Origin: Heterotrichella gracilis
Lineage: Eukaryota; Sar; Xanthophyceae; Tribonematales; Xanthonemataceae
DNA length: 29,930 nt
Direction: 5' to 3'
NCBI GenBank assembly: GCA_032358255.1
Contig: JAULBX010028371.1
Location: 1 to 29,930, forward strand
A model generated the notes under the pieces. The model saw nothing but the letters and a program-made list of their open reading frames with translations, had not been told where the DNA came from and searched no databases. This document shows positions 26,903 through 29,930 of this stretch, piece by piece. Positions within the stretch are counted from its first letter, which is position 1. Each line of letters begins with the position of its first letter. The position numbers and the translations under genes are program-made.

Positions 26903-29797
26903 ATGGTGAAGCGGTCTGCTCGGTCCGCGAGCAAGGGCGTCGGCCCTTCCAGTGCTGCCCCAGCTTCGCCACACTTGAACATGCCACCAGCAGAGGCTGC
27001 ACCAGCCCAACCTGAGCAGCAGGACGTCCCCAGCACCTCTGGGGCCGCAAGCATCACCGACAGGCCTATCCGTGTGTATGCTGACGGTGGGTGGCTTTGA
27101 ACAAAGCCTGTCTGGCTGTTTGAACCGGTGGAGACCCTAAATGGCCATCTGGGTTCACCGTTTTACTCACACGGGCCTGGTTTGGCTCCTGCAGGGATCT
27201 TCGACTTGTTTCACTTTGGGCACGCCAGGGCGTTGGAACAAGCAAAGAAAGTGTAAGTCCCTCTGTGGTTACTGTGCTTAAAGGACGCAAGTGGGGGTTG
27301 AAAGGCTTACTAACCCACCTGTGGATATCACCCCAGGTTTCCCAACACGTACCTGCTAGTGGGCGTGTGCAACGACGAGCTGACCCACAAATACAAGGGC
27401 AAGACGGTGATGACGGAAGAGGACCGCTACGAGTCCCTCAGGCACTGCAAGTAAGCCCTCTTTGCTGGGTGGTTTACCTGCAGTGTAGACTGTCTGACAT
27501 ACAGCACCCATGTGAATTCCCACCAGAGTCAGCTGTGTGCAAGCAGAGTCTGGTCCCAAAGGAATGAAGCTGCCCTTTGCAGCTAGCTCCTATCGATAGC
27601 GCACGTGCCTTGTTACAGAAATCCTAGCTCTCCAGTGGGTAGCCGGCATGTGCCACCATGCCACCATGTGTCTCCTTCCCCTTCCACTCCGCAGTAGCTG
27701 CACCCCTCCCGCATGCATATCACTGCATGGGCCCCCCTTTAGAAGCTGCTTTCCGAAGTTATTGCTGTGCCACTTGCAGGTGGGTGGATGAGGTGGTGCC
27801 AGACGCACCATGGGTGATCACACCAGAGTTCCTGGAGGAGCACAACATCGACTTTGTGGCGCACGATGCCCTGCCATACAGCGATGCCTCGGGCCAGGCG
27901 GATGACGTTTATGAAATTGTACGTACGGCTCAGCAGATGGTGTTATTGCCCACCAAATGCCCTTGTGGCAGTGGCACTGGTGTTGGAGGGGCATGGCATT
28001 GCAAATTCTTTGATACACATATGCTAAGCACACCAAATTATGGTTGCAATTCGCTATCTGCACTACTCCACACCTCCACCGCTCCCAACAGCATCTGGGG
28101 TTCCCGCCTGTCCCCACATGCGTGATAGCAATGCCTGCCACTGGTTTCCTCACCCGCCTCCTGTTAACCTCGCCTGTGGCCGCTTCCCGTTCGCTCTCCC
28201 CTTCTACTATCCAGCTGGATGCGATCCTTAGCAACCCAGCTGGGTTGGGTTGTAAGAACTGCTGTTTTCAGCCAACAAGGGTTGGGGGTGAAGTAAGTAA
28301 AGGGGATGGGATATTGAAGAAGTCTATCTTTCCTCCAGGTGAAGAAGCTTGGCAAGTTCATGGAGACCAAGCGCACCCCTAACCCTATACCCTAAGACAT
28401 AAACCCTAAAACCTTTAACAACAATTGCCTCCCCCTCCAGGTGAAAAAGCTTGGCAAGTTCATGGAGACCAAGCGGACCGATGGCATCTCCACCTCTGAC
28501 ATCATCCTGCGCATAATCCGGGACTACAACGAGTATGTGCTGCGTAACCTATCCCGGGGATACTCGCGCAAGGACCTGGGGGTGTCCCTGCTCAAGGTAT
28601 GCTCAGTAGCCGCTTGCCTGCTTCCAGGAGTACAGTCAAGGCACGAATGGCACTGCAAAAGAGAGCATTGTAGCGAAAAAGAAAATGCAAATTGTATAAC
28701 CATATGAAGCTGTCATCCGGCATATGTACGTGCTGCGCAACCTGTCCCGGGGATACTCGCGCAAGGACCTGGGGGTGTCCCTGCTAAAGGTATCCCCAGC
28801 CGCTGAAAAGGAAATTGTGTGGTATGTGGTGCGGGACCAGTCGTGCTGCTGGCTGCACCGCCATGTTCTGTGGGATTTGGGGTGAAGCTTGGACGGCACA
28901 ATCATTGCATTGCCCTCCTCGCTTAGCATCCACCCTCCACCACGTGCGCACCCCTCCTAATGGCATGCCATCCTACCCATGCTGATATCCTCCCACCCAC
29001 CCACCCACTCACTTCCCCCACCCCCCACCTCCTCCAGGAGCAGCAGATCCGCGCGCGCCACAGCTTGAAACAGCTGAGCCAGCGCATGAAGGAGAACAGG
29101 CTGCGGGTGGCGGAGCGGGTGGCAAAGCACGTGCAGCAAGGGGTGCGGGGCGTGCGCGTCATTCCACAGGTGGGCAGGGGCCACGACGCGAGTATTTGCA
29201 TTGGCATGGAAGTTTTGGGGCATCCCGGGGAGTGCAATGAGTGAGCTGGGACCACATGCAATCGCAGGAAGGGCAGCTGGTGGGGGAGCGGGTGGCCAAG
29301 CGTACAGCTCGTAGAGTGCGCCTCGTACCACTGGGAGTTGCCTGGGAATGCATCAAACTGCGGCCTATTGACTGTTAATTATCGGGGAATTGTCTATGTA
29401 TTATAATGCATACCTCTATTGGTATTGGTAACCTGGTGGGTGTGCACACCGTCACGCCAAGAGGGTGGCGCAATGCTGCATGCTTTGCACGCCTACCCCC
29501 AAGGGCATTAGATGTGGATTAGGCAGCAGGCCATACCCCCGCTTGGCCCCCTTCCACACCCCCCCCGCAGGACCGGCATGAAGGATTGTGCACACACCTA
29601 GGCTGTAGATTGGACCCTTGGCAGTCGTCCCTACCCTAACTAACCCCCATCTTCCCCCGCCCTCCCCCGCAGGACATGGAGACTGGCATGAAGGAGCTTG
29701 CGCACACGGTTGAGTCGCTGTTTGACCGCGTGGTGAGCGGGGAGCTGGGCACCGAGCTGATGGACAACATGGACAAGTTTGTGTCGGGGTTCATACG
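26903..29797 (+). CDS. Choline-phosphate cytidylyltransferase (CCT), 3' end outside window
   Basis: Transfers CMP from CTP to phosphocholine, making CDP-choline for phosphatidylcholine synthesis by the Kennedy pathway at membranes. Exons are 26903-27086, 27195-27252, 27337-27450, 27780-27918, 28441-28596, 29038-29169 and 29673-29797, with consistent phases and GT-AG introns. The N-terminal 55 residues are basic and Pro/Ala-rich. The catalytic domain has [19 protein letters not shown] with the HxGH motif, [45 protein letters not shown] and [15 protein letters not shown] (the RTxGISTS motif). Exon 6 ([19 protein letters not shown]) suits the amphipathic membrane-sensing helix. The reading is open to the donor at 29798, so the gene probably continues. 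Choline rather than ethanolamine use is inferred from the single catalytic domain. Three introns carry partial exon copies. Confidence 0.92.
28339..28440 (+). repeat. Copy of the start of CCT exon 5 followed by CCCTAAA tract
   Basis: 28339-28377 repeats the first 39 bp of exon 5 (28441 on) with two differences, including a TTTCCTCCAG acceptor. It passes directly into CCCCTAACCCTATACCCTAAG and AAACCCTAAAACC. It has a usable acceptor but no donor, so use of this acceptor would disrupt the message. Confidence 0.92.
28722..28796 (+). repeat. Copy of the CCT exon 5 end with donor
   Basis: TACGTGCTGCGCAACCTGTC through CTGCTAAAG|GTATCC repeats the exon end at 28534-28602 with only a few, mostly synonymous, differences ([16 protein letters not shown], then VSLLK). 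It keeps a donor-like GTATCC. No telomere-like tract lies beside this copy. Confidence 0.92.
29268..29615 (+). repeat. Fragments of CCT exons 6 and 7
   Basis: At 29268-29330, after a CGCAG acceptor, the sequence encodes [16 protein letters not shown], resembling [19 protein letters not shown] of exon 6. At 29566-29612 CCGCAGGACCGGCATGAAGGA resembles the start of exon 7 (GACATGGAGACTGGCATGAAGG at 29673) but has lost about 9 bp. Both are truncated. Confidence 0.75.
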
Positions 29798-29930
29798 GTA
29801 CGAATCAGGGGGGACATAGCATAGGGTGGGCAGGGGTGGGTGGGAAGGTGGGCGGGTTCCCTGTGGGTGGTATGTGAAAGGTGAAAAACTTGGTGACTGG
29901 TACTGAGGGGAACAAGACTGTGAAGGAGGC

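Noticed and set aside
1-29930. CRISPR arrays, bacterial operons, insertion sequences or prophage
   Set aside because: The DNA has spliced eukaryotic genes, and no regular spacer arrays or transposase-like ORFs were seen.
1-29930. tRNA or rRNA genes
   Set aside because: No stretch recognisable as tRNA arms with A and B boxes or as rRNA was seen by eye; a dedicated scan was not possible.

Overview
The window is nuclear DNA of a eukaryote, most likely a chlorophyte green alga. Genes are split into many short exons with GT-AG introns. Short Arabidopsis-type telomere-like arrays (TTTAGGG/CCCTAAA) are scattered through introns and spacers. Candidate TGTAA polyadenylation signals fit green algae. 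The longer array copies read TTTAGGG rather than the TTTTAGGG of Chlamydomonas reinhardtii, and a choline-type cytidylyltransferase gene is present, so it is probably not a close C. reinhardtii relative. Species is not determinable from the sequence alone.

Layout. 1-3586 (+): C-terminal five exons of the replicative helicase subunit MCM7. 3587-4850: its 3' flank with decayed last-exon copies. 5277-6541 (-): an unrecognised multipass membrane protein. 6600-8500: weakly supported exons on both strands and a 43-bp imperfect inverted repeat. 8500-9060: converging 3' ends with small hairpins. 9106-10574 (-): an unrecognised multi-exon gene. About 11000-12560: a diverged second copy of the MCM7 3' end. 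13011-14871 (+): exon fragments of an unidentified gene. 15606-17435 (+): a D-type cyclin in six exons. 18988-20408 (-): an F-box plus cyclin protein in four exons. 21052-26365 (-): an EFG1-type rRNA-processing protein in seven exons with a long acidic and RGG-rich extension. 26903 to the end (+): choline-phosphate cytidylyltransferase, divergent from EFG1 and truncated by the window edge.

Functionally the recognised genes concern growth and division: licensing and unwinding of replication origins (MCM7), G1/S control (cyclin D), an F-box cyclin, ribosome production (EFG1) and membrane phospholipid synthesis (CCT). Nothing shows that they are co-regulated.

The most striking signal is structural. 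Introns of at least four genes (MCM7, EFG1, CCT and the 9106-10574 gene) hold truncated, degenerate copies of the adjoining exon. Most are joined to CCCTAAA/TTTAGGG-like tracts, and several still carry a splice site. This looks like a recurrent mutational process that lengthens introns by partial exon duplication with telomere-like filler.
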